NCBI RefSeq assembly: GCF_030643825.1
Contig: NZ_CP101717.1
Span: 992,001 to 1,056,000, forward strand
DNA length: 64,000 bases
Source: Salinispirillum sp. LH 10-3-1
GTDB taxonomy: Bacteria; Pseudomonadota; Gammaproteobacteria; Pseudomonadales; Natronospirillaceae
Reading direction: 5' to 3'
In this document: one piece after another, positions 9,628-17,873 of the stretch
Layout of the letters: the number at the start of each line of letters is the position of its first letter
Position numbering within the stretch: the first letter of the stretch is position 1
Notes under the pieces: generated by a model
Databases searched by the model: none
What the model was told of the DNA's origin: nothing
Seen by the model: only the letters and a program-made list of their open reading frames with translations
Made by a program: the position numbers and the translations under genes

Positions 9628-10128
9628 TTAGCTCCTGGCCTGATTTACAGGTCCGATGGTGTAGAGAAATTCGGTGTCGTGATGGCCGTCAAAGTGCACA
9701 TCCCGCGTGAAAAAGGGTTCGTTGTGAATGCTGGCTTCGTGGCGGTCGGCCAGCTTTTCAAACACCCGCTGCGATGCAATGTTGTCGGCGGTAATGGTGG
9801 TCTGCACCTGTTTTACCGCTGCGCAAGCAGGCTGTTTAAGCAATGCATCAAGCATGCGCTGGGCGAGGTTCTGGCCGCGCGCGCTCTCGGCGACCGCGAT
9901 TTGCCACAGGAAATAAGTGTCCTGCTGGCGTGGCGGTATGTAGCCGGAAATGAAACCGATGATCTCATCGCCTTGCCAGGCGGCGATGCAGGTATCAGCA
10001 AAGTGACTGCACTGTAAAAGGTTGCAGTAGCGCGAATTGGTGTCCAGCGGCGGACAGTTGGCAATCAGGTCAAAGACCTTGGCGCCATCTTCTGCCTGGG
10101 GCGGGGTAAACCTAATGTCGTTGCTCAT
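9628..10128 (-). CDS. ectA: L-2,4-diaminobutyrate N-gamma-acetyltransferase
   Basis: Second ectoine enzyme; acetylates diaminobutyrate with acetyl-CoA. 166 residues with the GNAT fold: [21 protein letters not shown] is the acetyl-CoA pyrophosphate-binding loop (Q/RxxGxG/A type), and [11 protein letters not shown] marks the C-terminal half. It is the first gene of ectABC, about 27 bases downstream of the predicted transcription start of a near-consensus sigma-70 promoter at 10162-10189. Confident. Confidence 0.97.
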   Translation of the reverse strand: MSNDIRFTPPQAEDGAKVFDLIANCPPLDTNSRYCNLLQCSHFADTCIAAWQGDEIIGFISGYIPPRQQDTYFLWQIAVAESARGQNLAQRMLDALLKQPACAAVKQVQTTITADNIASQRVFEKLADRHEASIHNEPFFTRDVHFDGHHDTEFLYTIGPVNQARS

Positions 10129-10161
10129 GTTTCCTGTTTTTGATTCATAGTGTTGAAAGTA

Positions 10162-10189
10162 ATTATATGGACTGATACTTAGATGTCAA
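10162..10189 (-). promoter_or_regulatory. ectA promoter (sigma-70 consensus)
   Basis: On the minus strand TTGACA (10189-10184), 16 bp, then TATAAT (10167-10162): both hexamers are exact consensus. The predicted start is near 10155, with a 27-base leader to the ectA ATG. The spacer contains ATCTAAGTA, which recurs in the dyad at 10303-10320, so a regulator bound there would block RNA polymerase. Confidence 0.8.
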
Positions 10190-10302
10190 ATTAGTTTGTT
10201 GGTACCTAAAGGCTGATATTGCTGGAAAAAATCGCTCATAGTGGTTAATATTTGCGCAGAATAGTATGAAAATATCATTACAGGCATTAGTAATATGTAA
10301 GT

Positions 10303-10320
10303 TATTTAGTGATCTAAGTA
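10303..10320. promoter_or_regulatory. Candidate EctR operator
   Basis: TATTTAGT-GA-TCTAAGTA, two 8-bp half-sites separated by 2 bp, with the extended dyad TTATTTAG/CTAAGTAA at 10302-10321. As I recall, the EctR1 footprint in Methylomicrobium alcaliphilum is also two 8-bp half-sites with a 2-bp gap whose left half is TATTTAGT. The same ATCTAAGTA core occurs in the ectA promoter. Predicted target of the adjacent EctR; binding is inferred. Confidence 0.5.
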
Positions 10321-10428
10321 ATGGTTTGCGCTACTGTATTGCGAGTGAAGTGAGTAAACTACGCGAACGCTACGGGCGGGTGCTGTAACGATTGAAATGA
10401 ATGAGTGTGCGAGGTTGTAGTTAAGGTG

Positions 10429-10863
10429 ATGGACGATTGGTTGAGCTTACGAATTGGCGATACTTGGTATTGTGCCTCACTGTCTTCGGTGCGCGAGGTG
10501 TTGCCCAACGTACGCTGTGCTCCCGTACCGGGGGCGGCGGAGACGGTCAACGGTATCGCCGAAGTTCGCGGAGAAGTCATCGCCGTACACGATGGCGCTG
10601 CGCTCTTGAAGGCGGCGGGCGGTAGCGCCAAACAAGCCACTAAAAATGCTGTGGATGCCGAGGAGGCCTCCATTGTGATCGTGGAGCGCGCGGAAAGTAC
10701 CCAAGCAATGACGATTGATGAAACCGGCTCTATTCTGCAGTTCAGTGCCGATGAGTTAGAAAAAACCAGCGATGGTGATGCTGTACTGGGCACTATTTAT
10801 CGTGACCCATGGCTCTATGTCGCGCTAGATCTAGAGCGTTTGTTGCCTGCGGGCGAGGATTAA
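10429..10863 (+). CDS. Orphan CheW-like domain protein
   Basis: A 144-residue protein made up almost wholly of a CheW-like domain: N-terminal WLSLRIGDTWYCASLSSVRE, the conserved NGIAEVRGEVIAVHD strand-turn, and a C-terminal YVALDLERLL. CheW-type domains bridge CheA kinases and receptors. ATG 10429 begins where the family begins; GTG 10405 in the same frame is an alternative, and neither has a strong ribosome site. It ends 10 bp before ectR, so the two are likely co-transcribed. No che or mcp gene is nearby, and its partner is unknown. Confidence 0.75.
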   Translation: MDDWLSLRIGDTWYCASLSSVREVLPNVRCAPVPGAAETVNGIAEVRGEVIAVHDGAALLKAAGGSAKQATKNAVDAEEASIVIVERAESTQAMTIDETGSILQFSADELEKTSDGDAVLGTIYRDPWLYVALDLERLLPAGED

Positions 10864-10873
10864 GGTTAGGCCT

Positions 10874-11359
10874 ATGAACGAAGAAAAGCATTTTGAAGTC
10901 ATCGAGTCCATTCGTCGCATCATTCGGGCGACGGATGTCCACTCGCGTCGCTTGGTGAAAGAGTCTGGCCTGACGTCTGCGCAAATTTTGATCATGCACG
11001 CCATCGGTTCTGAGCGGTTCCATAATACGTCGAAAATCGCTGACGAAGTATCATTGAGTCAGGCCACGGTAACCAACATTGTCGAGCGGTTAGAGCATCG
11101 CGGTTTGATCATGCGGCAGCGTGATGAGCGCGACAAGCGTAAGGTTAACCTGTGGCTGAGTGACAAGGGACGAGAGGTGCTGAACAATGCACCGCGCTTG
11201 TTGCAGCAGCATTTTGTTGAGCGCTTTGATCGTTTGGAGTCGTGGGAGCAACAGATGATCGTATCGTCGCTCCAACGTGTCGCGCTGCTGATGGACGCGC
11301 ACGAACTGGATGCCTCGCCGGTGTTGGATGTGGGCGTGTTAACCAGTCATCCCGAATAA
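10874..11359 (+). CDS. ectR: MarR-family regulator of ectoine genes (EctR)
   Basis: A 161-residue MarR-type winged-helix protein. The recognition helix region TSKIADEVSLSQATVTNIVERLE lies at about residues 53-75 and the wing (RDERDKRKVNLWLS) follows. EctR proteins repress the ectoine operon at low salt and are usually encoded divergently upstream of ectA, as here, though with a CheW-like gene between. The candidate operators at 10303-10320 and in the ectA promoter spacer fit this role. Name assigned from family plus position. Confidence 0.87.
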   Translation: MNEEKHFEVIESIRRIIRATDVHSRRLVKESGLTSAQILIMHAIGSERFHNTSKIADEVSLSQATVTNIVERLEHRGLIMRQRDERDKRKVNLWLSDKGREVLNNAPRLLQQHFVERFDRLESWEQQMIVSSLQRVALLMDAHELDASPVLDVGVLTSHPE

Positions 11360-11371
11360 ATCTTTGGCCGA

Positions 11372-12610
11372 CTAGCCGAGCAGTTCGGCGCCAAAAGGCA
11401 CGACAGTGACTTCACTGCCAATAGGAATGTCCCCGCTCTCTGCTGGAATCACTGCGTATCCGTTGGCTTGTGTAAAGCTGAGCAGCATATGGGACCCTTG
11501 GCCGGATGTGGGTTCGGCTTCCCAGTCGCCTTGGTGATTTCGTGTCAGAATAGCGCGCTGGAAGTCCATGCGGCCGGGCTTCTTGCGGAACGTTTTGGTG
11601 GCTACAGCCTTCAAACGGAAGGGCTCATGCCAGTCTTGGCCTGCCATATAGCGTATCGCTGGTAGTAGAATTTGATGCGCGGTCACCAAGGCTGACACGG
11701 GATTGCCCGGCAAGCCAAAAAACCAGGCGTTGTTAAGTCGACCAAATGCCACTGGCTTGCCCGGTTTTATGGCCAGCTTCCAAAAGGCGATGTCGCCGAT
11801 CTCTTGCAAAATCTCACGGGTATAGTCAGCGTCACCCACTGAAACCCCACCGGTTGATATGACAATGTCGTGTGAATCTGCTGCCGCCAAAAAGGTTTCG
11901 CGCAGGAGCTTGGGGTCGTCCGGTAGGATGCCGAGGTTGGTGATCTCGACCGGTAGGCTCTTGAGTAAGTGGGTCAGTGCCACACGGTTTGATTCGTAGA
12001 TTTGCCCCGGTTTCAAGGTTGCGCCGGGTTCCTTCAGTTCGTCGCCGGTGGCAAAGAGCGCAATGCGCAGTGGCCGGATCACCTCCGCTTCTGCGATACC
12101 CATGGCGGCCAACAAGCCGATGTCGGCCACGCCCAGTGTCTTACCCGATGCCAAAACCACATCGCCTTTGACGACATCGTCACCCGCGGGTCTAACGTGT
12201 TCACCCTGTACCAAGGTTTCTTGCAGTGTGATGGTATCGCCGTCGAGACTGACATCCTCTTCAATAACCACGGTATTAGCGTTGTCGGGCAGCATTGCGC
12301 CGGTGGTGATGCGTACGCACTCGCCCGATTGGATTGTGCCTTCCCAAGGCGCGCCAGCCAGCGCCGTGCCGATAACGTGCCATTGAGTACCGGGTGCTGC
12401 TGCGATGTCGATGTGTACGGCATAGCCGTCCATTGCTGAGTTGTCTGAGGGCGGTACATTGATCGGTGCAACCACGGGCTCGGCCAGTGTGCGCCCTAGG
12501 ATGTATTCCAGCGGCGAAAGTTCGGACTCAGTAATAGGCAATAGCGCCTCTCGTAGACGGTCCAGCGCGATATCCATGGGCAGTAAGCTGGATGGCGGTT
12601 GGTTGTCCAT
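11372..12610 (-). CDS. moeA: Molybdopterin molybdenumtransferase
   Basis: Inserts molybdate into adenylated molybdopterin to finish the molybdenum cofactor. 412 residues, family length. Domain hallmarks: PPSDNSAMDGYAV (about 53-65), TTGAMLPDNANTVV, a MoCF-like core with ATGDEL, STGGVSVGD and GLPGNPVSA, and a C-terminal beta domain ending in PFGAELLG. It converges with ectR with a 12-bp gap and lies 21 bp downstream of the small gene 12632-12976, probably in one operon. Confident. Confidence 0.96.
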   Translation of the reverse strand: MDNQPPSSLLPMDIALDRLREALLPITESELSPLEYILGRTLAEPVVAPINVPPSDNSAMDGYAVHIDIAAAPGTQWHVIGTALAGAPWEGTIQSGECVRITTGAMLPDNANTVVIEEDVSLDGDTITLQETLVQGEHVRPAGDDVVKGDVVLASGKTLGVADIGLLAAMGIAEAEVIRPLRIALFATGDELKEPGATLKPGQIYESNRVALTHLLKSLPVEITNLGILPDDPKLLRETFLAAADSHDIVISTGGVSVGDADYTREILQEIGDIAFWKLAIKPGKPVAFGRLNNAWFFGLPGNPVSALVTAHQILLPAIRYMAGQDWHEPFRLKAVATKTFRKKPGRMDFQRAILTRNHQGDWEAEPTSGQGSHMLLSFTQANGYAVIPAESGDIPIGSEVTVVPFGAELLG

Positions 12611-12631
12611 TACTGTGTCCTCTTCTGTGGT

Positions 12632-12976
12632 TTAAGCCTTTATTTGTTGTTTTAGCTGTTCGAACAGCGCGCGCTTTTCTTCAGGTGGGCGTTCTGATGC
12701 TATATGATCGTGGCTCACTAATGGCGATGTGTCCAGTTCTACGGCGTGATTGGTTGGCTGGTCGACTGGCGAAGATGGGGCGCTTGCACCCGGTGCGCGA
12801 CTTTGCAGTTCCGCCTCGAGTACATCGAGCGCTTCGATGGAGCCTTGCAGTTCCTCGTCTGACCAGCCTGAACGCTCAATGCGTTCGTTCAACTTGACGA
12901 TCATCTGCTCTATGGTGTCCGAAGACGGTTTTTTTTCCTGTAGCCACAGGGTGGCGCTTTCTGCTGAGGTCGACAT
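12632..12976 (-). CDS. Conserved-looking hypothetical protein upstream of moeA
   Basis: A 114-residue soluble, acidic protein with a predicted helical N-terminal half (residues 15-60, rich in Glu/Leu heptads), a Pro/Ser-rich linker and a short C-terminal helix. No recognised domain. Its ATG (12976-12974) shares a base with the TTG start of the divergent AlkB-like gene, so the two starts overlap. It precedes moeA by 21 bp and is probably co-transcribed with it. Function unknown. Confidence 0.6.
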   Translation of the reverse strand: MSTSAESATLWLQEKKPSSDTIEQMIVKLNERIERSGWSDEELQGSIEALDVLEAELQSRAPGASAPSSPVDQPTNHAVELDTSPLVSHDHIASERPPEEKRALFEQLKQQIKA

Positions 12977-13551
12977 TGTCTGCTCTGCTTCCCGATATTG
13001 AGTACTGGCCGAATTATCTCACAGCTGTGGAGGCAGATCAGCTATATCAGCATTGTGTTGCGGCTTTGCCGTGGCGCCAAGAGTCGATTCGACTGTTTGG
13101 CCGCACGCTGTTGCAGCCACGTTTGCTGGTGTGGATGGGGGATCGGCCATATCGTTACTCAGGTCAGACCTATCAGCCAGTGCCGTGGGATGCGCGGCTA
13201 AAGACATTAGCCGAGCGGTTGGCCCAGAGCGCAGATGCTGGCTTGAATAGCGTGCTGTGTAATTGGTATCAGCATGGGCAGCACAGCATGGGTTGGCACT
13301 CTGATAACGAGCCTGAGTTAGGCGCGGAGCCAGTGATTGTGTCGGTGTCATTGGGTGAGGCGCGGCGCTTTCTTCTGCGTCGCAAGGTTGAGCCGCGGCA
13401 GAAAGTGGAGTACTTGCTGCAGCACGGTGATGTCTTGGTGATGCGGGGGCGCAGTCAGTGCGAGTGGGAGCATTCCGTGCCCAAGTCAGCACGCGTGACC
13501 GAGGGGCGCATTAATTTGACCTATCGCCTAATTTTACCGGCTGCACCGTAG
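12976..13551 (+). CDS. AlkB-like 2-oxoglutarate/Fe(II) dioxygenase (DNA/RNA demethylase)
   Basis: A 191-residue ALKBH2/3-like protein that would remove N1-methyladenine or N3-methylcytosine lesions by oxidative demethylation. Iron ligands are H108-x-D110 (WHSDNE) and H166 (EHSVPK); the oxoglutarate-binding arginines are R178 and R184 (GRINLTYR). The short form lacks the long N-terminus of E. coli AlkB. The start is TTG 12976, preceded by GAGG at 7 bases, and the next ATG would delete the fold. The stop codon is the first base triplet of a REP element. Iron and cosubstrate residues are complete. Confidence 0.88.
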   Translation: MSALLPDIEYWPNYLTAVEADQLYQHCVAALPWRQESIRLFGRTLLQPRLLVWMGDRPYRYSGQTYQPVPWDARLKTLAERLAQSADAGLNSVLCNWYQHGQHSMGWHSDNEPELGAEPVIVSVSLGEARRFLLRRKVEPRQKVEYLLQHGDVLVMRGRSQCEWEHSVPKSARVTEGRINLTYRLILPAAP

Positions 13552-13598
13552 GAGCGCAGCCCTCTGCGCGAACATTCGGCCAGGGGGCTGGCCTCCTA
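13549..13598. repeat. Inverted pair of REP-like elements
   Basis: Forward unit TAGGAGCGCAG...CGCGAACA at 13549-13574 and an inverted related unit at 13574-13598 (read on the minus strand TAGGAGGCCAG...GCCGAAT). The core GTAGGAGC...CGAA resembles Pseudomonas REP sequences, which often occur as such head-to-head pairs (BIMEs). It fills the gap between convergent genes and overlaps the stop codon of the AlkB-like gene. A related pair is at 60316-60405. Confidence 0.75.
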
Positions 13599-13602
13599 CG
13601 CC

Positions 13603-14205
13603 CTACCGAGTCAGGTTGATGCGGTCGGCGTGCTTGTACAGTACGTACAACTTCTGATTGATGGCTCGTTTGATCGATTGGCGCTCGAACCCCGACATCG
13701 ACTTCAACTCCGGTAGCTTGAGCCGATGCAGGTGCAGGCAGGGCGTGCGCGCATCGAACTCACGCAAATCCCCTTTGACCAGAATCGGCAGGAAAGGGTC
13801 CTGACCATCCTGCGTGGCTAGAATTTTCTTCAGCGCATGGCGAAACGGAATCGGTGCAGCCGAAACATTTTTTTGCTTATGTCGAGAAATCAGATGCAGA
13901 CCCTGCTTGCCCACGGTTTCGCCCGGTATAATAAATAGCCCAGTGTCTCGAACAGCGGACGCAGAAACGTGACTGTAGGTGTCGTGAAAAGCATAGGGGT
14001 TCGGCAAAATCACCATTGGGGAGTCTGCCCGGCTGGCGAAATTGATGGTGTAATTGGTGTACAACTGCTCGACTGAGGCGCTGTATACGCAAAGTCTGCT
14101 TTCAAAATGCATGACAAACTCAATGGCGCTCTGGCGCGACCCGGTCAGTGCCAGATTCCATTCGAGGTCAGCATTGCTTTGTTTTTGTAAAGCAATGTGC
14201 GACAT
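13603..14205 (-). CDS. Hypothetical protein
   Basis: A 200-residue soluble protein. ATG 14205 is chosen because GGAGG lies 7 bases upstream; an ATG at 14241 lacks this. I recognise no family. The middle (LFIIPGETVGKQGLHLISR) and the basic C-terminus (ERQSIKRAINQKLYVLYKHADRI, positions near the end) are distinctive. No signal peptide or membrane segment. Monocistronic, divergent from tesB across a 159-bp gap and convergent with the AlkB-like gene. Confidence 0.6.
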   Translation of the reverse strand: MSHIALQKQSNADLEWNLALTGSRQSAIEFVMHFESRLCVYSASVEQLYTNYTINFASRADSPMVILPNPYAFHDTYSHVSASAVRDTGLFIIPGETVGKQGLHLISRHKQKNVSAAPIPFRHALKKILATQDGQDPFLPILVKGDLREFDARTPCLHLHRLKLPELKSMSGFERQSIKRAINQKLYVLYKHADRINLTR

Positions 14206-14364
14206 TTTGTAGCCTCCCGCATGATTGCTGCTTACGTTCAACTATAGTTACGCTTGAGGCGATTAATAGGTCGCTTTTGCTGGAAATGTGAACAAGAGCC
14301 AATTAGGGTGAGAACTGGTTCAACTTTTTTCGTAAATCGACATTTACAATAGGTACATTTACGC

Positions 14365-15228
14365 ATGGACACAGTGGTTGCTGATCTCATCAGCTTACTC
14401 AGTCTGGAAAAAACCTCTGATACAACTTGGATAGGGCGCAGTAAAGACCTTGGCTACCCCAAGGTATATGGTGGCCAAGTCATCGGTCAAGGCTTAACAG
14501 CTGCATCGTATTCCGTAGAAGGCCGTATACCACACTCTTTGCACGCTTATTTTGTGCGCGCTGGCGATGTGGACGCGCCCATTCAGTACGACGTTGAAGC
14601 GGTGCGCGATGGCGGTAGTTTCAGTGTGCGTCGTGTGGTCGCATCGCAACACGACCGGCCTATTTTGGTCATGACGGCCTCGTTTCAGGCGGAAGAAGCC
14701 GGACTGGTGCACAGCGCGACCATGCCCAGTGTCCCCGGGCCGGAAAAGTTGGAAAGCGAGTTGAACCTGTATCGTAGTCACGCCGATGAGATCCCCGAAC
14801 GGGTGCGTAAGCAGTTTACCGCTGAGCGTCCAGTGGAATTTCGCATTGTCGAAAATCAGAATCCGTTCCGCCCTCGCGTCGGTGTAGCCAAGCGCCATAT
14901 GTGGATTCGTTCAACCGCACCCTTGCCAGACGATTTGAGCGTGCACCGCTCCATGCTGGCTTACACATCGGATTACGGTTTTCTCGAAACTGCATTGATG
15001 CCGCACGGTGTGTCGATCATGCAACGTAATTTGCAGATCGCCAGCCTTGATCACACCATTTGGTTTCACCGCAATTTCCGCTTAGACGATTGGCTGTTGT
15101 ACGTGGCCGATAGCCCGGTAGCAGATCATGGCAGAGGCTTCGTGCGTGGCCAGATTTTCAATCGTGACGGTGTGTTGGTGGCCTCGACCGCGCAAGAAGG
15201 CTTGATGCGCCTGCGGGACATGGAGTGA
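14365..15228 (+). CDS. tesB: Acyl-CoA thioesterase II
   Basis: Hydrolyses medium- and long-chain acyl-CoA to free acid and CoA. 287 residues, like E. coli TesB (286), with the double hot-dog fold: first half YGGQVIGQGLTAA and HSLHAYFVRAGD, second half SMLAYTSDYGFLETA, SLDHTIWFHR and FVRGQIFNRDGVLVAS. The stop overlaps the ubiX start (ATGA), so the two are translationally coupled. Confident. Confidence 0.96.
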   Translation: MDTVVADLISLLSLEKTSDTTWIGRSKDLGYPKVYGGQVIGQGLTAASYSVEGRIPHSLHAYFVRAGDVDAPIQYDVEAVRDGGSFSVRRVVASQHDRPILVMTASFQAEEAGLVHSATMPSVPGPEKLESELNLYRSHADEIPERVRKQFTAERPVEFRIVENQNPFRPRVGVAKRHMWIRSTAPLPDDLSVHRSMLAYTSDYGFLETALMPHGVSIMQRNLQIASLDHTIWFHRNFRLDDWLLYVADSPVADHGRGFVRGQIFNRDGVLVASTAQEGLMRLRDME

Positions 15229-15857
15229 TGTCTACAAGTCCTGCGGCACCGATCGCCATCGGTATTACCGGTGCTTCTGGCGCTCAGTACGGCTTGCGCC
15301 TGACTGAAGTGTTGTTGCGTGCCGGTCAGCCGGTTTACCTTATGATCTCCAAGGCTGCGCTTATGGTGATGGCGCTGGAGACTGACGTCGCGATGCCGGC
15401 AAAGCCTGCCGCTATTCATGAGTTCTTGCAGGAGCGTTGGCAGTTTGACCCAGAACTTCTCCAAGTGTTCGGGCGGGAAGATTGGACGGCGCCAGTGGCC
15501 AGCGGTTCGGCACTGTGGCGTGGTTTGGTGGTGTGTCCGTGCAGCACGGGTACACTGTCGGCGATTGCCACGGGGGCCAGTAATAATTTGATCGAGCGCT
15601 GCGCAGATGTGGCTTTGAAAGAGCGTCGTCAGCTTATTCTGGTGCTGCGCGAAAGCCCCTATTCACGAGTTCATATCCAGAACATGCTGACGGTAACCGA
15701 CGCCGGAGCGGTCGTATTGCCGGCCAGTCCGGGCTTTTATCATAAGCCGCAATCCGTGGATGACATGATCGATTTTATTGTGGCGCGCGTTCTGAACAGT
15801 CTGGGATTGCCGCAAACATTACTGCCGCAATGGGGTGAGCACCTGTCCGATGGCTAG
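15228..15857 (+). CDS. ubiX: Flavin prenyltransferase UbiX
   Basis: Makes prenylated FMN, the cofactor of the UbiD decarboxylase in ubiquinone synthesis. 209 residues. Visible: GITGASGA near the N-terminus (flavin binding), [20 protein letters not shown] (about 100-120) and [14 protein letters not shown] followed by [12 protein letters not shown], all typical of UbiX/Pad1. Start ATG 15228 overlaps the tesB stop; a GTG at 15225 is possible. Its 3' end overlaps convergent cca by 39 bp. Confidence 0.95.
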   Translation: MSTSPAAPIAIGITGASGAQYGLRLTEVLLRAGQPVYLMISKAALMVMALETDVAMPAKPAAIHEFLQERWQFDPELLQVFGREDWTAPVASGSALWRGLVVCPCSTGTLSAIATGASNNLIERCADVALKERRQLILVLRESPYSRVHIQNMLTVTDAGAVVLPASPGFYHKPQSVDDMIDFIVARVLNSLGLPQTLLPQWGEHLSDG

Positions 15858-17066
15858 CGTTCGCGCCTTGCGCAACGCATCGCCCAAGGCGGGGCCTTTC
15901 AGTCCGCGCTCTAGCAGTGGCTTCGTGCTGACGGCCACTGCCGCCTCTCGTGCCGCTAACAACCAATCGGCTTGTTCGTAAGCCAGTTGGTCGTAGCCAC
16001 TGCGGCCTCGAGCGTCTGATTTGCAGGCCAGCACAAACCCTTCCAGCTGTGTACCGTCCTGCAATGCTCGAAACGCCTCCAATACCTTAAGCACCGTGCT
16101 CGGTTTCAGGTCTGATACCCGATGACAATGGGTGTGCCATTCTGCAGTAAGGCGCGCCAGTTGGTGCAGTCGCTTGCTGACTTTCAGTCGCTTACAGGCG
16201 GCGTCTACACGCGCCACACCACTGCGTTCATGTCCATGATGGCTGGGAAGGCGTTCGGTATCGGTGGCCGCTTTACCAAAGTCATGGCACAGCACTGCAA
16301 AGCGCACGTCGATGCGATCGGTGAGGGTCGTCGCGGCATCCAGTGCCATCATGGTGTGCATGCCGGTGTCGACTTCGGGGTGAAAGCGCATGGTTTGCGG
16401 CACACCAAAGAGGGCGTCCAGTTCGGGCATCAGGATATGCAGAGCACCGACTTGGCGTAAGGTCATGAAGTAGACAGATGGCTGATTACTCAGCAGGGCT
16501 TTTTCGGTTTCTTGCCAGGCACGTTCGGGAGTGAGGTTGGCCAGTTCACCTGACTCAACCATCGCCTTCATTAAAGCGAGGGTCTCCGGAGCGATCTCAA
16601 AACCCAGGTCGGCGAAGCGGGCGGCGAAGCGGGCAACACGGAGCACGCGCAAAGGGTCTTCGGCAAAGGCGGGTGAGACATGGCGCAGTAATCTGGCTTG
16701 CAGGTCTTGGGCTCCCCCATAAGGGTCAACCAGGGTGCCATCCGTCGCTTCTGCCATGGCATTGATGGTCAGGTCACGGCGCAACAAGTCATCTTCTAAG
16801 GAGATGTCCGGTGAGAAATCGCAGATAAAGCCCTGATAACCTAAGCCGCTTTTGCGCTCCGTGCGCGCCAGGGCATACTCTTCTTGCGATTCGGGGTGCA
16901 GAAAAACAGGAAAGTCTGCACCGACTTGGCGGTATCCAGCGCGCAGCAATTCATCGGGTGTGGCACCGACCACCACCCAGTCTCGGTCTTTAACCGGCAA
17001 GTGCAGCAGTCGGTCACGTACCGCGCCGCCAACCAGATAGGATTTTGAGCTAATGTCTTCTTGCAT
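15819..17066 (-). CDS. cca: Multifunctional CCA tRNA nucleotidyltransferase
   Basis: Adds or repairs the 3' CCA of tRNAs. 415 residues from ATG 17066 (family 410-415); the ATG at 17108 would add 14 non-family residues. Features: LVGGAVRD near the N-terminus, catalytic DRDWVVVG, the [10 protein letters not shown] motif, the template-binding [12 protein letters not shown], and a C-terminal HD phosphohydrolase domain with CHDFGK and HHGHE. The C-terminal coding region overlaps ubiX on the opposite strand. Confident. Confidence 0.95.
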   Translation of the reverse strand: MQEDISSKSYLVGGAVRDRLLHLPVKDRDWVVVGATPDELLRAGYRQVGADFPVFLHPESQEEYALARTERKSGLGYQGFICDFSPDISLEDDLLRRDLTINAMAEATDGTLVDPYGGAQDLQARLLRHVSPAFAEDPLRVLRVARFAARFADLGFEIAPETLALMKAMVESGELANLTPERAWQETEKALLSNQPSVYFMTLRQVGALHILMPELDALFGVPQTMRFHPEVDTGMHTMMALDAATTLTDRIDVRFAVLCHDFGKAATDTERLPSHHGHERSGVARVDAACKRLKVSKRLHQLARLTAEWHTHCHRVSDLKPSTVLKVLEAFRALQDGTQLEGFVLACKSDARGRSGYDQLAYEQADWLLAAREAAVAVSTKPLLERGLKGPALGDALRKARTLAIGQVLTPLRQ

Positions 17067-17217
17067 AGCGCACATTATGCCTGATGGCGTTATCCCTGTC
17101 GGCAGCAATTTCGAGCATCAGTGAAATGTCATGCAGATTTTGCTAAGGATTTTTCGCGCAGCGCCGACAACAACGAGGATAGCATTGGGCAGAACAGCGC
17201 ATATGGAGCCCCGGATT

Positions 17218-17832
17218 ATGAATCAGATGATGAAAAACACAGCAATAATGAGTCTGGCACTGTTGGCAACGACGGGTTGTGGCCTGTTGGGCAGCCGAGC
17301 GGCAGAGCAAGAGCGGGAACAAAAAATCGATGCCATCGTTGAAGAAGTTCGCTTCATCAACGAGCGCTTACCCCCTATGGACCCAATGGTTCTGCGGGTG
17401 AGCGGTTTTGGTGCCATCAATGAGACTTCGACCGGTATGACACCGGTGCAGAAGCGCTTGATGGCGATGCGGGCATCCAAGTTGGACGCCTACCGTACAC
17501 TCGCCGAGCGAGTTTATGGTACTGCGATCAGCGGCAACACCACGGTAGAAAACATGGTTGTGCAGAACGATCGGTTCCGTACCTATGTGGACACGTACAT
17601 CTTTGGTGCTCGCGTAGTATCCCAAGATGTGATGCCAGATGGCAGTTACGAAACGGTGCTTGAAATGGTGATCGATGAAGGATTCCGCAACTGTTTGGTG
17701 AATGAAAACCAAGTGCGCAAAAATGGTCAGTGTGCTACCCAAGTGGTGCATGATCTGGATTCCTTCAATCGTAATAACATGTCGCGTCAGGGTATACGCC
17801 CCGGTGAAACTGGACTGTATTTCATTCAGTAA
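17218..17832 (+). CDS. flgP: Flagellar outer-membrane-ring lipoprotein FlgP-like (LPP20 family)
   Basis: A 204-residue lipoprotein. ATG 17218 follows GGAG by 9 bases; the lipobox-type Cys is in LATTGCGLLG (about residue 21). The mature part has the LPP20 pattern (VSGFGAI, QKRLMAMRASKLDAYRTLAERVYG, NTTVENM). FlgP with FlgT forms or supports the H-ring/basal disk of sheathed or polar flagella in Vibrio and relatives. It ends next to flgT, which supports the name. No flgO is seen. Confidence 0.82.
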   Translation: MNQMMKNTAIMSLALLATTGCGLLGSRAAEQEREQKIDAIVEEVRFINERLPPMDPMVLRVSGFGAINETSTGMTPVQKRLMAMRASKLDAYRTLAERVYGTAISGNTTVENMVVQNDRFRTYVDTYIFGARVVSQDVMPDGSYETVLEMVIDEGFRNCLVNENQVRKNGQCATQVVHDLDSFNRNNMSRQGIRPGETGLYFIQ

Positions 17833-17873
17833 TGCAGTCGTGGTCTAACTCGATAAACGCAGGATGGTTTGCC

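Larger units (their letters stand above)
10129..10428. other. Divergent ectA / cheW-like-ectR control region
   Basis: A 300-base AT-rich gap between divergent transcription units. It holds the ectA promoter (10162-10189, minus strand), a first operator-like site in that promoter spacer, and a second, stronger 18-bp dyad at 10303-10320. No open frame of note and no repeat seen. Confidence 0.7.
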
